Shown in pieces: positions 33,172 to 43,950 of a stretch of DNA of 64,000 nt. This stretch comes from Aminobacter ciceronei. GTDB taxonomy: Bacteria > Pseudomonadota > Alphaproteobacteria > Rhizobiales > Rhizobiaceae. The notes under the pieces were generated by a model. It was not told the DNA's origin. It saw only the letters and a program-made list of their open reading frames with translations, and made no database searches. How positions within the stretch are numbered: position 1 is the stretch's first letter; each line of letters starts with the position of its first letter. A program made the translations under genes and the position numbers. The DNA lies in NCBI RefSeq assembly GCF_014138625.1, contig NZ_JACJHY010000005.1, positions 124,001 to 188,000 of the forward strand. The letters are read 5' to 3'.

Positions 33172-34108
33172 CTAAAGCGCGTTGTTGACAAACCAGTCGT
33201 AGGTCGAGCGGATGCCGCTTTCGAGTTCGATGCGCGGGCGCCAGCCGAGATGGGCGAGCTTGTCGCCGCTCATCAGCTTGCGCGGCGTGCCATCCGGCTT
33301 TGACGTGTCGAGGGCGATGCGGCCCTCGAAGCCGACGACACGCGCCACGGTCTCGGCCAGTTCGAGGATCGTTACGTCGGTGCCGGAGCCGACATTGACG
33401 TGCTGGTCGCCGGAATAGGACTTGAGCAGGAACACCATGGCGTCGGCGGCGTCGTCGACATGGAGGAACTCGCGCCGCGGCGTGCCGCTGCCCCAGATCG
33501 TCAGTTCGGCCGCACCAGACAACTTGGCCTCATGCGCCTTGCGGATCAGCGCCGGAAGGACGTGGCTGGACGTGAGATCGAAATTGTCGCCCGGGCCGTA
33601 GAGGTTGGTCGGCATCGCCGAGATGAAGTCGGCCCCATGCTGCTTGCGATAGGCTTCAGCAAGCTTGAGGCCGGCGATCTTGGCGATGGCGTACCACTCG
33701 TTGGTGGGTTCGAGCGCGCCGGTGAGCAGCGAATCCTCCGCGATCGGCTGCGTCGCGAATTTCGGATAGATGCAGCTCGAACCGAGGAACAAAAGCTTTT
33801 CCACGCCGATCTTGTGCGCGGCATGGATGACGTTGGTTTCGATCGCCATGTTCTCGTAGAGAAACGCGGCGGGATAGGTGGCGTTGGCGAGGATGCCGCC
33901 GACCTTGGCGGCAGCGAGCAGCACCGCTTGTGGGCGGGTCTCGCCCAGCCAGGCCTCGACCTCGGCCTGCCGGGTCAGGTCGACGGTGTCGCGCCCGGCG
34001 GTGATGACTTCGCAGCCTTCCCGTGCGAGGCGGCGCACAAGCGCTGAGCCGACCATGCCGCGGTGTCCGGCGACCCAGACGCGCTTGCCGGCGAGCGGAT
34101 AGAGGATG

Positions 34109-34116
<8 letters not shown>
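33172..34116 (-). CDS. fcl: GDP-L-fucose synthase
   Basis: The 314-residue SDR-extended enzyme converts GDP-4-keto-6-deoxy-D-mannose to GDP-L-fucose. Visible: the nucleotide-binding [14 protein letters not shown] (about 17-30), AAKVGGI near 70, catalytic GSSCIYPK and the YAIAK motif ([13 protein letters not shown]), and NLYGPGDNF. The start ATG at 34116 overlaps the gmd stop by 8 bases, so an open frame further upstream is only gmd in another frame. Same operon as gmd. Confidence 0.93.
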
Positions 34117-35200
<1,084 letters not shown>

Positions 35201-35349
35201 TCCGTTTCCTTGCCCGATTCCTGCGGTTCCTGCGTGCGGCGCACCCTAGAGATGTTGAGTGCACTGCGAAAGAGGCGGCGTTGGGGTCATGCGCCGAGTG
35301 CGCTTTCCCGGGCATTTCTCCATGTTTTGCCACAGCAACATTTTGTGCA

Positions 35350-35365
35350 TTGCACGGCAGTGCAT
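35350..35365. promoter_or_regulatory. LacI-type operator, one mismatch
   Basis: TTGCAC-GGCA-GTGCAT matches the palindrome TTGCAC-N4-GTGCAA except at the last base. It lies 101 bases upstream of the perfect copy at 35451. Confidence 0.6.
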
Positions 35366-35422
35366 ATTTGCGGCATGCAAGGGTTGTCCAATCGAGGTTG
35401 ATGAAGCCAGCATGGGCAAAAT

Positions 35423-35450
35423 TTGGCCATTTCAGACAAAATCATATGTT
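35423..35450 (+). promoter_or_regulatory. Candidate promoter of the first importer operon
   Basis: TTGGCC (35423-35428), 16 bases, TATGTT (35445-35450). The operator at 35451-35466 starts right after the -10, as expected for repression. The match is fair, not strong. Confidence 0.45.
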
Positions 35451-35466
35451 TTGCACGCCTGTGCAA
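35451..35466. promoter_or_regulatory. LacI-type operator, first importer operon
   Basis: TTGCAC-GCCT-GTGCAA, perfect 6-base arms. The same palindrome precedes the second inositol-phosphatase gene and the lacI gene itself. Confidence 0.75.
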
Positions 35467-35756
35467 ATTTTTGCAGAATCTGGATTGACATGAACGTACC
35501 GTCGATGGAATGAATATGCCAACAGGCACGGGAATGTGCCGCACCGCCGGGAGGCGGCGGTGGTGTCGGAAGCAGGACGGGTGAGGTGTGTCCGGGCGGC
35601 TCAAGCTGCGGGGCGCAAGGTCCGCTTCGAGGCGCCCAACGGAGGAGAATTCATGCTCATGCCATCGCATGCAAGCCATGCAGTGCATCTGCGCCGGGTC
35701 GTCCCCGGTGACGTGTGCAGCAGCCATGACGGAATCTGCCGGCGGGGCGTGACCTC

Positions 35757-37634
35757 GTGAGCGGCCAATCGCAGAGTTCTGTCCAGACGGTGGTGAAGCC
35801 GGCGACCGTAACCCACGGGACTGTGGCTACCCTGAAGTCGCCGACCCGCTCACAGCGCCTGCGCTACCGGACCAAGGTGGCGCTGCGCGAGCCGACGACG
35901 ATCATCGGCGTGCTCGCCGCGGCACTGTTTGCCTATCTCATCGTGGTGCCGATCATCTCGATGCTGTCGGATGCGATGCGGGTGCAGTTCGGCGACGAAC
36001 GCCGCATCAAGCAGGATGTCGGCGAACTGACCTGGTACTACATCGACCGCGTCTTTCTCTCGCGCATCTCGCACGACCTGTTCTGGGAGCCGCTGGTCAA
36101 CACGCTGAGCGTGGCGGCCGGCGCTATCACGCTGTCGATGCTTGTCGGCGGCACGCTTGCCTGGCTGCTCAGCCGCACCGACATGTTCGGCCGCCGCTGG
36201 TTCGCCACCGCCCTCATCGTGCCCTACATGCTACCGGCCTGGACCTTCGCACTGGCCTGGACGACCCTGTTCAAGAACCGAACCGTCGGCGGACAGCCCG
36301 GCTGGCTGGAATCGATCGGTTTTTCGCCGCCCGACTGGCTGTCCTACGGCCAGTTGCCGGTGACAATCATCCTGGCGCTGCACTACTCGCCCTTCGTCAT
36401 CCTTTTGTTCGGCAACGCGCTGCGCCGCTTCGACTCGCAACTCGAGGACTCGGCCCGGATTCTAGGCGCCGGCAGGCTGACGGTGGCCCGCAAGATCATC
36501 ATGCCGCTGATGCGCCCATCGCTGATGTCGGCGATGGTGCTGATCTTCGCCAAATGCCTCGGCGAGTTCGGTGTGCCCTACGTGCTCGGCCTGCCGGTCA
36601 ATTTCGACGTCCTGGCGACCTCGCTCTACCAGAACATCTCGTCGCGCCAGGTCGGCGTGGGAGCGGTGCTGGCAGGCGCCATCATGCTGATCGGCATCAT
36701 CACCATCACCATCGATGCCCGGCTGATGCGCGAGGCGCGCCGCTTCGTCACCATCGGCTCGAAAGGCTCGATGAACCGGCTGAGCCCGCTCGGCATCCTC
36801 AGGCTGCCGGCGACCGGCTTTGCCGCGCTGATGTTCCTGCTCAGCGTCGGCCTGCCCATCGGCACGCTGTTCCTGTCGACTGTTATGCGGGTGCCCGGCC
36901 AGTTCAACCTCGACAATTTCACGCTCGACTACTGGATCGGCACCAACCTCAACACGGTGGCGCTGCAGACCGGCATCCTGCTCAGCCCGGATCTTTGGAA
37001 CGCAGCCTGGAACAGCTTGCGCATCGTCGGTGTCGCCTCGATCACCTCAGGTATCCTCGGGCTGCTGGTCGGTTATGTGGTGGCGCGTACTCCGGTGAAG
37101 CCGCTCGGCACCTTCCTGCGCCAGGTGACGTTCCTGCCTTATCTGGTGCCCGGCATCGCCTTTGCAGCTGCCTATCTGTCGCTGTTTGCCGTGCCGCGCG
37201 GGCCGATCCCGGCACTCTACGGCACGACGCTGATCCTGATGCTGGCGCTGATCGCCGACCAGATGCCCTATGCCTCGCGCGCCGGCATCGCCGCCATGAC
37301 ACAGCTCGGAAAGGATCCGGAAGAGGCGGCTCAGATCGCCGGCGCCGGCTGGTTCCGCCGCATGATCTCGATCGTCATCCCGATTCAGAAGGGGTCGCTG
37401 ACGACGGGCATCCTGTTGCCCTTCATCTCGGGCATCAAGGGCCTCAGCCTGTTCGTCGTGCTGGCGGTTCCTTCGACCGACGTGCTGACCACCTATTCGC
37501 TCCGGCTCGTCGACTACCACTACACGCAGGCCGCCAACGCCGTCGTGCTGATCATCGCCGGCCTCGCCTATTTCGGCGCGCTGCTCGGCCAGAAGCTGAC
37601 CAAGACCAATCTCGCGCAAGGACTGGGGAACTGA
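35757..37634 (+). CDS. ABC transporter permease, fused double-domain FbpB/AfuB type
   Basis: The 625-residue membrane protein has two MetI-type permease domains in tandem (about 80-310 and 400-615), each with an EAA loop (EDSARILGAGRLTVARKI and EEAAQIAGAGWFRRMISIV). This is the FbpB/AfuB architecture of the Fe3+/sugar-phosphate/2-aminoethylphosphonate importer group. GTG 35757 is the start that includes the whole N-terminus. It is first gene of an operon with the ATPase one base downstream and two binding proteins. Confidence 0.85.
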   Translation: MSGQSQSSVQTVVKPATVTHGTVATLKSPTRSQRLRYRTKVALREPTTIIGVLAAALFAYLIVVPIISMLSDAMRVQFGDERRIKQDVGELTWYYIDRVFLSRISHDLFWEPLVNTLSVAAGAITLSMLVGGTLAWLLSRTDMFGRRWFATALIVPYMLPAWTFALAWTTLFKNRTVGGQPGWLESIGFSPPDWLSYGQLPVTIILALHYSPFVILLFGNALRRFDSQLEDSARILGAGRLTVARKIIMPLMRPSLMSAMVLIFAKCLGEFGVPYVLGLPVNFDVLATSLYQNISSRQVGVGAVLAGAIMLIGIITITIDARLMREARRFVTIGSKGSMNRLSPLGILRLPATGFAALMFLLSVGLPIGTLFLSTVMRVPGQFNLDNFTLDYWIGTNLNTVALQTGILLSPDLWNAAWNSLRIVGVASITSGILGLLVGYVVARTPVKPLGTFLRQVTFLPYLVPGIAFAAAYLSLFAVPRGPIPALYGTTLILMLALIADQMPYASRAGIAAMTQLGKDPEEAAQIAGAGWFRRMISIVIPIQKGSLTTGILLPFISGIKGLSLFVVLAVPSTDVLTTYSLRLVDYHYTQAANAVVLIIAGLAYFGALLGQKLTKTNLAQGLGN

Positions 37635-37635
37635 C

Positions 37636-38766
37636 ATGCCGAAGATCAACCTGAGCGGCGTCGAGAAGAACTACGGCGGCAACTCGGCCAACGCAGTGGC
37701 CGATCTCGATCTCGAAATCGGCGATGGCGAGTTCATGTGCCTGTTGGGCCCATCCGGCTGCGGCAAGACCACGACATTGCGCATGATCGCCGGGCTGGAG
37801 CATCTGACGGCGGGCGAGATCCGCGTCGGCCAGCGTGTCGTCGATTCGGTCGTCGATGGCGTGTTCGTGCCGCCGGAAAAGCGCGAGATGGGGTTGGTGT
37901 TCCAGAGCTACGCGCTGTGGCCGCATCTGACCATCGAGCGCAACACCGACTTCGGCCTGCGCCTGCGCAAAATGCCCAAGGCCGAGCGCGAGCAGCGCGT
38001 CGACCAGGTGATGAAGACGCTTGGCATCGAGAAGTATCGAGATCGCTATCCCTCGCAACTGTCTGGCGGCCAGCAGCAGCGCGTGGCGCTGGCCCGCATG
38101 CTGGCGGTCAATCCGGAGGTGCTCTTGCTCGACGAGCCGCTGTCCAACCTTGATGCCGCTCTTCGTCTTGAGATGCGGGCCGAGCTCAAGCGGCTGCACC
38201 GCGAGTTCAAGACCACCATCGTGTTTGTCACCCACGACCAGTGGGAGGCAATGACGCTGGCCACCACCATCGCGGTGATGAGCGAGGGTGAGTTGCAGCA
38301 GGTCGGGACGCCCAACGACATCTACGAGCGGCCGGCCAACCGCTTCGTGGCGCAGTTCGTCGGCAATCCGCCGATCAACATCGTCGAGCTGGGTGATGGA
38401 AAATCGGAGGTGTCGCAGCTCGCCAATGCCTATCTCGGCGCACGTTTCGCTGAGTTGCGCGACGCGGGCTCGATCGGCATCCGACCGGAGGCGATCCGGC
38501 TGGCTGATGCCGAGCGCGGCGTGGCCGACGGCGCCGTTGCCGGCCAGGCCGAGGTGACCGGCATCCTGCCCACCGGCGGCAGCTGGATCATCGAGCTCAC
38601 CGCTGGCGGCGAGAAGCTGTTCATGACCACGCACCAGTCGCCGGAGGTCGAGGTCGGCGAGGCCGTGACCTGGTGGGCCAAATCAAAGGCGCTGCATGTC
38701 TTCGACAAGGCAGGCCAGCGCATGGAAGTGGCCGACAGGCTGATGCGGCCGGCGAAGCTGCATTGA
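37636..38766 (+). CDS. ABC transporter ATP-binding protein, FbpC/AfuC-UgpC type
   Basis: The 376-residue ATPase has Walker A GPSGCGKTT, Q-loop LVFQSYALWPHLT, signature [14 protein letters not shown], Walker B VLLLDEPLSNLD and H-loop VTHDQWEA, plus a C-terminal TOBE region (about 245-365). It energises the permease encoded 1 base upstream. Confidence 0.88.
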   Translation: MPKINLSGVEKNYGGNSANAVADLDLEIGDGEFMCLLGPSGCGKTTTLRMIAGLEHLTAGEIRVGQRVVDSVVDGVFVPPEKREMGLVFQSYALWPHLTIERNTDFGLRLRKMPKAEREQRVDQVMKTLGIEKYRDRYPSQLSGGQQQRVALARMLAVNPEVLLLDEPLSNLDAALRLEMRAELKRLHREFKTTIVFVTHDQWEAMTLATTIAVMSEGELQQVGTPNDIYERPANRFVAQFVGNPPINIVELGDGKSEVSQLANAYLGARFAELRDAGSIGIRPEAIRLADAERGVADGAVAGQAEVTGILPTGGSWIIELTAGGEKLFMTTHQSPEVEVGEAVTWWAKSKALHVFDKAGQRMEVADRLMRPAKLH

Positions 38767-38870
38767 GGAGAATTCCCTTCGGGCGGTGGAGGACTGCCCC
38801 GGGGCGAAGCAAGCAGGACCATCGGGAACGACACGGCCGGCATGGCGCCGGCCTGACAAGGGAGGAGAGA

Positions 38871-39998
38871 ATGAGCAGGGATTTCAGTGTGAAACGGCTC
38901 CTGGCGGCGACGGCACTGGCTGCCGCTGTCGGATCGTTTGCCGGCGCGACACAGGCCGAGGAATTCGACCTCAACGCGCTGGTCGAGGCGGCGAAGAAGG
39001 AACCGCCGATCAATGTCTATTCGAGCACCGGCAAGATCGTGAAGCAGGCCGAGGCCTTCACCAAGAAGTACGGCGTGCAGGCGACCGGCACCAAGGCCAA
39101 TGCCGCGGCGCAGCTGGAAATGGTGATCCGCGAGGGCCAGGCCAAGAACGTGCAGGGCGACGTCATCCAGATCAGCGACGTGCCCGCCGGCGTGGCGCAG
39201 CTGGTGCCGCAGGGCTTCGTCGAGAGCTGGCTGCCGCCGGATCTCGCCGCCAAGATCCCGGCGCAGTACCAGAACCCGCTGACCGTCTCCAACGAGGCCA
39301 ACGTCTTTGCCTACAACACCCAGCTCAACGAAAGCTGCCCGGTCAAGAATATCTGGGAGCTGACGGAGGCCAAGTGGAAAGGCAAACTCGCCATGCAGGA
39401 CCCGCTCAACAAGGCGTCCTATGTCGACTGGTTCAACCAGATGGCGACCAACGCCGATGACAAGGTGGCTGCCGCCTACAAGGAGTATTACGGCAAGGAT
39501 CTCGAAGCGGGTGAGGACGGCGCTACCGGCGCCTGGGTCAAGGCGCTCGCCGCCAACGGCCCGTTGCTCACCGATGCCGACGAGGCAGCTGCCCAGGCGG
39601 TCGGCGCTCCCGACCAGAAGGAGCAGTTCATCGGCCTGATCAGCTCGGCCAAGTTCCGTAACAACCAGGACGTCGGCTCCAAGCTTGGCCTGTGCAAGGA
39701 TTTGAAGCCCTTTGCCGGTTGGATGTATCCGAGCCTCGGCTTCATCGCCAAGGGCACCGACAGCCCGAACGCATCCAGGCTGTTCATCCACTATCTGATG
39801 ACCGAGGAGGGCATCGCCCCGCAGGCGGCCGACGGCAAGATGTCGACCAACAGCGACGCCAAGCTGACCGACGACGAACCCTCTGGCATCGGCAAGGTGC
39901 TGGACCAGATCTTCCCCTACGACTCGGCGTCGGCCCAGAGTGACTGGGACGCGCGCCAGGATTGGCAGGACCTCTGGCGCATCAACTACAAGAAATAG
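38871..39998 (+). CDS. ABC transporter substrate-binding protein (first of a tandem pair)
   Basis: The 375-residue extracytoplasmic protein has a signal peptide (about 1-29, cleaved near TQA-EE) and a type II binding fold of the AfuA/FbpA group. It opens FDLNALVEAAKKEPPINVYS. The neighbour at 40066 has the same layout and is plainly a paralogue. No tyrosine cluster typical of Fe3+ binding is evident, so an organic ligand is likelier than iron. GGAGGAG precedes the ATG. Confidence 0.82.
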   Translation: MSRDFSVKRLLAATALAAAVGSFAGATQAEEFDLNALVEAAKKEPPINVYSSTGKIVKQAEAFTKKYGVQATGTKANAAAQLEMVIREGQAKNVQGDVIQISDVPAGVAQLVPQGFVESWLPPDLAAKIPAQYQNPLTVSNEANVFAYNTQLNESCPVKNIWELTEAKWKGKLAMQDPLNKASYVDWFNQMATNADDKVAAAYKEYYGKDLEAGEDGATGAWVKALAANGPLLTDADEAAAQAVGAPDQKEQFIGLISSAKFRNNQDVGSKLGLCKDLKPFAGWMYPSLGFIAKGTDSPNASRLFIHYLMTEEGIAPQAADGKMSTNSDAKLTDDEPSGIGKVLDQIFPYDSASAQSDWDARQDWQDLWRINYKK

Positions 39999-40011
39999 CG
40001 CTTGCGATTGT

Positions 40012-40040
40012 CGCGCCCGGCACTGACGCCGGGCGCGTTT
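40012..40040 (+). terminator. Terminator or attenuator between the two binding-protein genes
   Basis: Perfect 10-base stem (40012-40021 with 40028-40037), 6-base loop, then TTT. Confidence 0.75.
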
Positions 40041-40065
40041 CAGCCGGATTTTTGGGGAGGAAACG

Positions 40066-41208
40066 ATGAAACCGGCATTTGGAACGAGCAGGAAAGTTGC
40101 ACTGGCAACGACGGCGCTGGCCGGGCTGATGACGGCCATGGTGATGGCGTCGGCTCCGGCGCGCGCGGAAACCTTTGACCTCAACGCGCTGGTCGAGGCG
40201 GCGAAGAAGGAAGCGCCGATCAACATCTATGACAGCACCGGCAAGATCGTCGAAATGGCCGAGAACTTCACCGCCAAATACGGCGTGAAGGCAACCGGCA
40301 TCAAGGTGTCGGCGAGCGCGCAGCTCGAGATGATCGTGCGCGAGGGCCAGGCCAAGAACGTCAAGGGCGACGTGGTGCTGATTACCGACGCGCCGGCCGG
40401 CCTGGCGCAGTTGCTGCCGCAGAAATTTGTCGAGAGCTACCTGCCGCCTGACATGGCCGACAAGATCCCGGTCAAGTTCCAGAACCCGCTGGCGATCACC
40501 ACCAATGCCGCTGTCTGGGCCTACAACACCGAGGCCTACGATGCCTGCCCGGTGAAGAACATCTGGGAGCTCACCGATCCCACGTGGAAAGGCAAGGTCG
40601 CCTTCTACGATCCGCTGTCGAAGGGCACCTATCCCGACTGGTTCAACCAGACTGCGACGCATGACGACGACAAGATGAAGGCTGCCTACAAGGCGCATTT
40701 CGGCAAGGATATCGAGGTCGGCGAAGACAGTGCGACGGCTGCCTGGGTCAAGGGCTTTGCCGGCAATTCGCCGCTGCTTGCGGATGCCGACGACGCGATC
40801 TCCGAAGCTGTCGGCGCGCCCGGCCAGAAGGAACCGTTCTTTGGGCTGATGAGCTCGGCCAAGTTCCGCGACAATGCCGACAAGGGTTTCAAGCTCGGGC
40901 TCTGCGAAGGGCTCGATCCCTGGCCGGGCTGGACCTATGTCAAGCTCGGACTGATCGCCACCGGCACCAAGAGCCCGAACGCGGCCAAGCTGTTCATCCA
41001 CTACATCCTGACCGCGGAGGGCATCGCGCCGCAGGTGAAGGACGGCAAGCTGCCGACCAACCCCGACATCGGCCTGCCTGCCAACGAGCCGTCGGGCATC
41101 GGCAAGGTGCTGGACAAGCTGCAGCAATACGACGCCTCGACCGCACTCGAAGATTGGGACGCGCGCCAGGATTGGCAGGACCTCTGGCGCGTCGCCTACA
41201 AGAAATAG
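40066..41208 (+). CDS. ABC transporter substrate-binding protein (second of a tandem pair)
   Basis: The 380-residue paralogue of the preceding protein shares long blocks (DLNALVEAAKKEAPINIY, then REGQAKNVKGDVVLITDAPA) and the same C-terminal DWDARQDWQDLWR. Signal peptide about 1-35. The pair arose by tandem duplication and may bind related but different ligands for one permease. A strong terminator follows. GGGGAGG precedes the ATG. Confidence 0.82.
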   Translation: MKPAFGTSRKVALATTALAGLMTAMVMASAPARAETFDLNALVEAAKKEAPINIYDSTGKIVEMAENFTAKYGVKATGIKVSASAQLEMIVREGQAKNVKGDVVLITDAPAGLAQLLPQKFVESYLPPDMADKIPVKFQNPLAITTNAAVWAYNTEAYDACPVKNIWELTDPTWKGKVAFYDPLSKGTYPDWFNQTATHDDDKMKAAYKAHFGKDIEVGEDSATAAWVKGFAGNSPLLADADDAISEAVGAPGQKEPFFGLMSSAKFRDNADKGFKLGLCEGLDPWPGWTYVKLGLIATGTKSPNAAKLFIHYILTAEGIAPQVKDGKLPTNPDIGLPANEPSGIGKVLDKLQQYDASTALEDWDARQDWQDLWRVAYKK

Positions 41209-41223
41209 TTTCCCGGTGGGCTA

Positions 41224-41263
41224 GGGACGGGGCCCTTCTCCTTCGGCTCCGTCCCGCTTTTTT
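41224..41263 (+). terminator. Terminator after the second binding-protein gene
   Basis: Eleven-pair stem (41224-41234 with 41245-41255; one G-U), 10-base loop, then GC and six T. Strong; downstream phosphatase genes would depend on readthrough or another promoter. Confidence 0.85.
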
Positions 41264-41293
41264 CCGCTTTCATCGGGAACAACTGGAGACGTG

Positions 41294-42103
41294 ATGATGT
41301 CTGACAATTCGGGGCGAAAACTCGCGCCACCCAGGGCATTGCTGCTCGACTTTGGCGGCGTGATCGTATCGACGACGCACCTGCCCGGCTGGCGGGAGCG
41401 GCTGGCCTTGCATGTGCATGGCCTGCTCGTCCAGGCCGGCGCGCAGGCGTCGGCACTTTCGGTCGAGCAGATCACCGCCGACATCAAGGCCGGCGGCATC
41501 GCCGACTCGCACTGGAAGGATGCGATGTCGCGACCACTTGCGCCGCGCGAGCTGCGCCACGAGGAATTCTGGGGCGACTTCGTCGCCGGCGACTGGCCGC
41601 AGCAGGCGCGGGATATCGTCGTGGCCGAGGCCTACGACCTCTGCCGCAAGATGGGCAACTGGAAGAGCGAGCGTGTCTTGCGCACCGGTATGCTCGACCT
41701 GCTCGACGCGGCAGATGGCGCAGGCGTGCCGGTCGGCATCGTCAGCAACGCGCTGTGCGGCCAAGTGCATATCGATTTCCTCGACGCGCATGGCCTCACC
41801 GCGCGCTTCGCCGCCATCGTCCACAGCGACGAGGTCAAGCTGCGCAAGCCCAATCCGGAGATGATCTGGCTGGCGACGCGGGCGCTCGGTGTCGAAGCAG
41901 GCGAGGCCTGGTATGTCGGCGACAATTTCGACCGCGACGTGCTGTGCGGCAAACGCGCCGGCATCGGCGGCAACATCCTGATGGAAGCCAAAGGTACATA
42001 CGACCTGCCTTATGACCTCAAGCTCAAGCCGGATGCCATCGTGGCGGATCCTGTCGGGCTGCTCGGCCTGTTCCGCGAAGCCGGGCGCGGGATCGCGGCA
42101 TGA
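41294..42103 (+). CDS. HAD-superfamily hydrolase
   Basis: The 269-residue protein has HAD motif I LLLDFGGVIV (nucleophile Asp; the usual second Asp is Gly), motif II IVSNALCG, motif III Lys in EVKLRKPNPEMI, and motif IV WYVGDNFDRDV. The set fits a small-molecule phosphatase of the subfamily I cap type. GGAG lies 5 or 8 bases before the two candidate ATGs (41294, 41297). The stop overlaps the next gene in ATGA. It is a candidate for dephosphorylating the imported compound. Confidence 0.82.
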   Translation: MMSDNSGRKLAPPRALLLDFGGVIVSTTHLPGWRERLALHVHGLLVQAGAQASALSVEQITADIKAGGIADSHWKDAMSRPLAPRELRHEEFWGDFVAGDWPQQARDIVVAEAYDLCRKMGNWKSERVLRTGMLDLLDAADGAGVPVGIVSNALCGQVHIDFLDAHGLTARFAAIVHSDEVKLRKPNPEMIWLATRALGVEAGEAWYVGDNFDRDVLCGKRAGIGGNILMEAKGTYDLPYDLKLKPDAIVADPVGLLGLFREAGRGIAA

Positions 42104-42954
42104 CGAGCATCGAAGAGTCGAAGCGCCTGCGGACGGTTGCCGAACAGGCGGCGCAGCTGATGCGCGCCCCGCTGCTGGCGGCATTTCGCTCCAACATGGC
42201 GGTCGACTACAAGGTCGATCTGCATGACGTGGTGACCCAATACGACAAGGAAGCGGAAGTGGCGATCCGCGCCTTCATCCTGGCCGAGGTGCCCGGTTCC
42301 GTGGTGATAGGCGAGGAGGCCGGCGAAAGCGGTGCCGGCCGGGTGCGCTGGTATGTCGATCCGATCGACGGCACCTCCAACTTCGCCCGTGGCTTTGCCT
42401 TCTGGTGTGTGTCGGTCGGCGTGGCGATCGAAGGGCAGGTCGTTGCCGGCGCGGTTTATGACCCCGTCGCCGACAAGCTGTTTTCAGCCGATCTGACTGG
42501 CGCCTGGCTGAATGGCGAGCCACTGCGCTCGTGCGCCATATCTGACGAGCGACATGCGACGCTGATCACGGGCTATCCCGTGGCGCGCGACTTCCGGCGC
42601 GACGGGCAAGAGCAGACGCTGGCCAATTTCGCCGAACTGGTCGAGACGTTTTCGACGTTGCGGCGGCCGGGCAGCGGCGCGCTCAGCCTCTGCCATGTCG
42701 CTGCCGGCTGGGTCGATGCGTCAGCCGGCTTCGGCTCCAATCCCTGGGACGTGGCGGCAGCGGTGCTGATCCTCACACAGGCCGGCGGCAGCTATCACCC
42801 GCTGACCCTTGGCAAGGTCGATGCCGGCGTGCCCGCCTTCATGTGTCCCGGTTATGTCGCACTCGGTGAAGGTGCCGACTATCCGACGTTGATGCGGGTG
42901 GCGCGGCGCATCTCCGACGAACGCGATGCAGCCCGTGCGCGAGACGCCGCATGA
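42100..42954 (+). CDS. Inositol-monophosphatase family phosphatase (first)
   Basis: The 284-residue enzyme has metal motifs VIGEEAGESG and WYVDPIDGTSNFARGF and the C-terminal WDVAAAVLILTQAGG. The family includes inositol monophosphatase, fructose-1,6-bisphosphatase-like, histidinol-phosphate and nucleotide 3'-phosphate phosphatases; which one this is cannot be told. Coupled to the HAD gene by a 4-base overlap. Confidence 0.85.
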   Translation: MTSIEESKRLRTVAEQAAQLMRAPLLAAFRSNMAVDYKVDLHDVVTQYDKEAEVAIRAFILAEVPGSVVIGEEAGESGAGRVRWYVDPIDGTSNFARGFAFWCVSVGVAIEGQVVAGAVYDPVADKLFSADLTGAWLNGEPLRSCAISDERHATLITGYPVARDFRRDGQEQTLANFAELVETFSTLRRPGSGALSLCHVAAGWVDASAGFGSNPWDVAAAVLILTQAGGSYHPLTLGKVDAGVPAFMCPGYVALGEGADYPTLMRVARRISDERDAARARDAA

Positions 42955-43047
42955 TCGTTGGAACGCGTGTGCATCGATGTCAGATCACGGGCTTTCTGCG
43001 CTTCTGTCGACTGCAGAAATATTATCCAACTTAATGCGTTGACGATT

Positions 43048-43063
43048 TTGCACAGCTGTGCAA
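43048..43063. promoter_or_regulatory. LacI-type operator before the second inositol-phosphatase gene
   Basis: TTGCAC-AGCT-GTGCAA is fully palindromic over 16 bases. A TTGACG (43039-43044) just upstream could be a -35. It marks a second regulated promoter inside the phosphatase cluster. Confidence 0.75.
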
Positions 43064-43096
43064 TCTGACGTCAACCACACCACAGGCGGCATAGAA

Positions 43097-43915
43097 ATGA
43101 CGGTTCACGCAACAGCCACCACTGCAGAAACCGGCCTCGACCGGCGTGCAGCATTCTGCCGCGACATTGCGCGTTCGGCGGGCGCGGTGGCGCTCGACGG
43201 GTTCACCAATCGCGTGGCCGGTTTCGACATGAAGGGGCCGCAGGATTTCCTGACCGAGACGGACGCGGCTGTGGAGCGGCACCTCAAGGCGCGTATCGCC
43301 GAAGAATTCCCCGAGGACGGTTTCCTCGGCGAGGAAGGCGGCGGGGCGATCAAGGCGGACATCTGGGTCGTCGACCCGATCGACGGCACGGCGAATTTCG
43401 CCCGCGACATTCCGCATTTCTGCATTTCGATCGCGTTCGTCAGCAATGGCGAGACCGAGATCGGCGCGATCTACAACCCGGTGTTGGACGAGTTGTATTT
43501 CGCCCGCCGCGGACATGGTGGCACCCGCAATGGCAAGCCGTTGTCAGTTGCCAAGACGCGCGATTTCGATGCTGCCTGCGTCGAGTTCGGCTGGTCGAAT
43601 CGCAAGACCAACACGCGTTATCTCGACGTGCTCTCCAATATCCTCAAGCGCGGCGCCAACGTCCGTCGCGGCGCCTCGGGCGCGTTGGGGCTCGCCTATG
43701 TCGCCGATGGCCGCTCGGATGCCTATGCCGAGCTCCACATGCATGCCTGGGATTGCCTGGCGGGGCTGCTGATGGTCAGGGAGGCCGGAGGCGTCGTCGC
43801 GCCGTTCCTTTCGGTCGGCGGCTTGACCGAGGGCGGGGCCGTTCTGGCTGCGGCGCCCGGCGTGGCGCTCGGCATGAGCGAGGCGACAGGCATCGCGCTC
43901 GAGGCCGGCAAGTGA
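43097..43915 (+). CDS. Inositol-monophosphatase family phosphatase (second)
   Basis: The 272-residue enzyme has FLGEEGGG, VVDPIDGTANFARDIPHF and HAWDCLAGLLMVREAGG. It is a clear but distant paralogue of the first. An in-frame ATG at 43058 is unlikely because it leaves almost no room between the operator and the coding region; 43097 has AGGCGG upstream. It heads a unit with the dual-specificity phosphatase and metallophosphoesterase genes. Confidence 0.85.
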   Translation: MTVHATATTAETGLDRRAAFCRDIARSAGAVALDGFTNRVAGFDMKGPQDFLTETDAAVERHLKARIAEEFPEDGFLGEEGGGAIKADIWVVDPIDGTANFARDIPHFCISIAFVSNGETEIGAIYNPVLDELYFARRGHGGTRNGKPLSVAKTRDFDAACVEFGWSNRKTNTRYLDVLSNILKRGANVRRGASGALGLAYVADGRSDAYAELHMHAWDCLAGLLMVREAGGVVAPFLSVGGLTEGGAVLAAAPGVALGMSEATGIALEAGK

Positions 43916-43950
43916 GAGTCCCAGATACCCTCAAGCGTCAAGGCCGCCAG

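Larger units (their letters stand above)
35201..35756. other. Long regulatory gap between gmd and the first importer operon
   Basis: 556 bases without a convincing gene, clearly AT-richer than the genes around it from about 35320 to 35520. It carries two LacI-type operator palindromes and a candidate promoter (listed separately). The later half (35520-35756) has no recognisable feature and would be a long leader of the importer mRNA. Confidence 0.6.

Noticed and set aside
35250-35520. Short open frames in the gmd-importer gap
   Set aside because: No ribosome sites, no family features, and they run through operator sequences.
38430-40226. 598-residue open frame on the minus strand
   Set aside because: Antisense to the importer ATPase end and first binding protein; no domain recognised.
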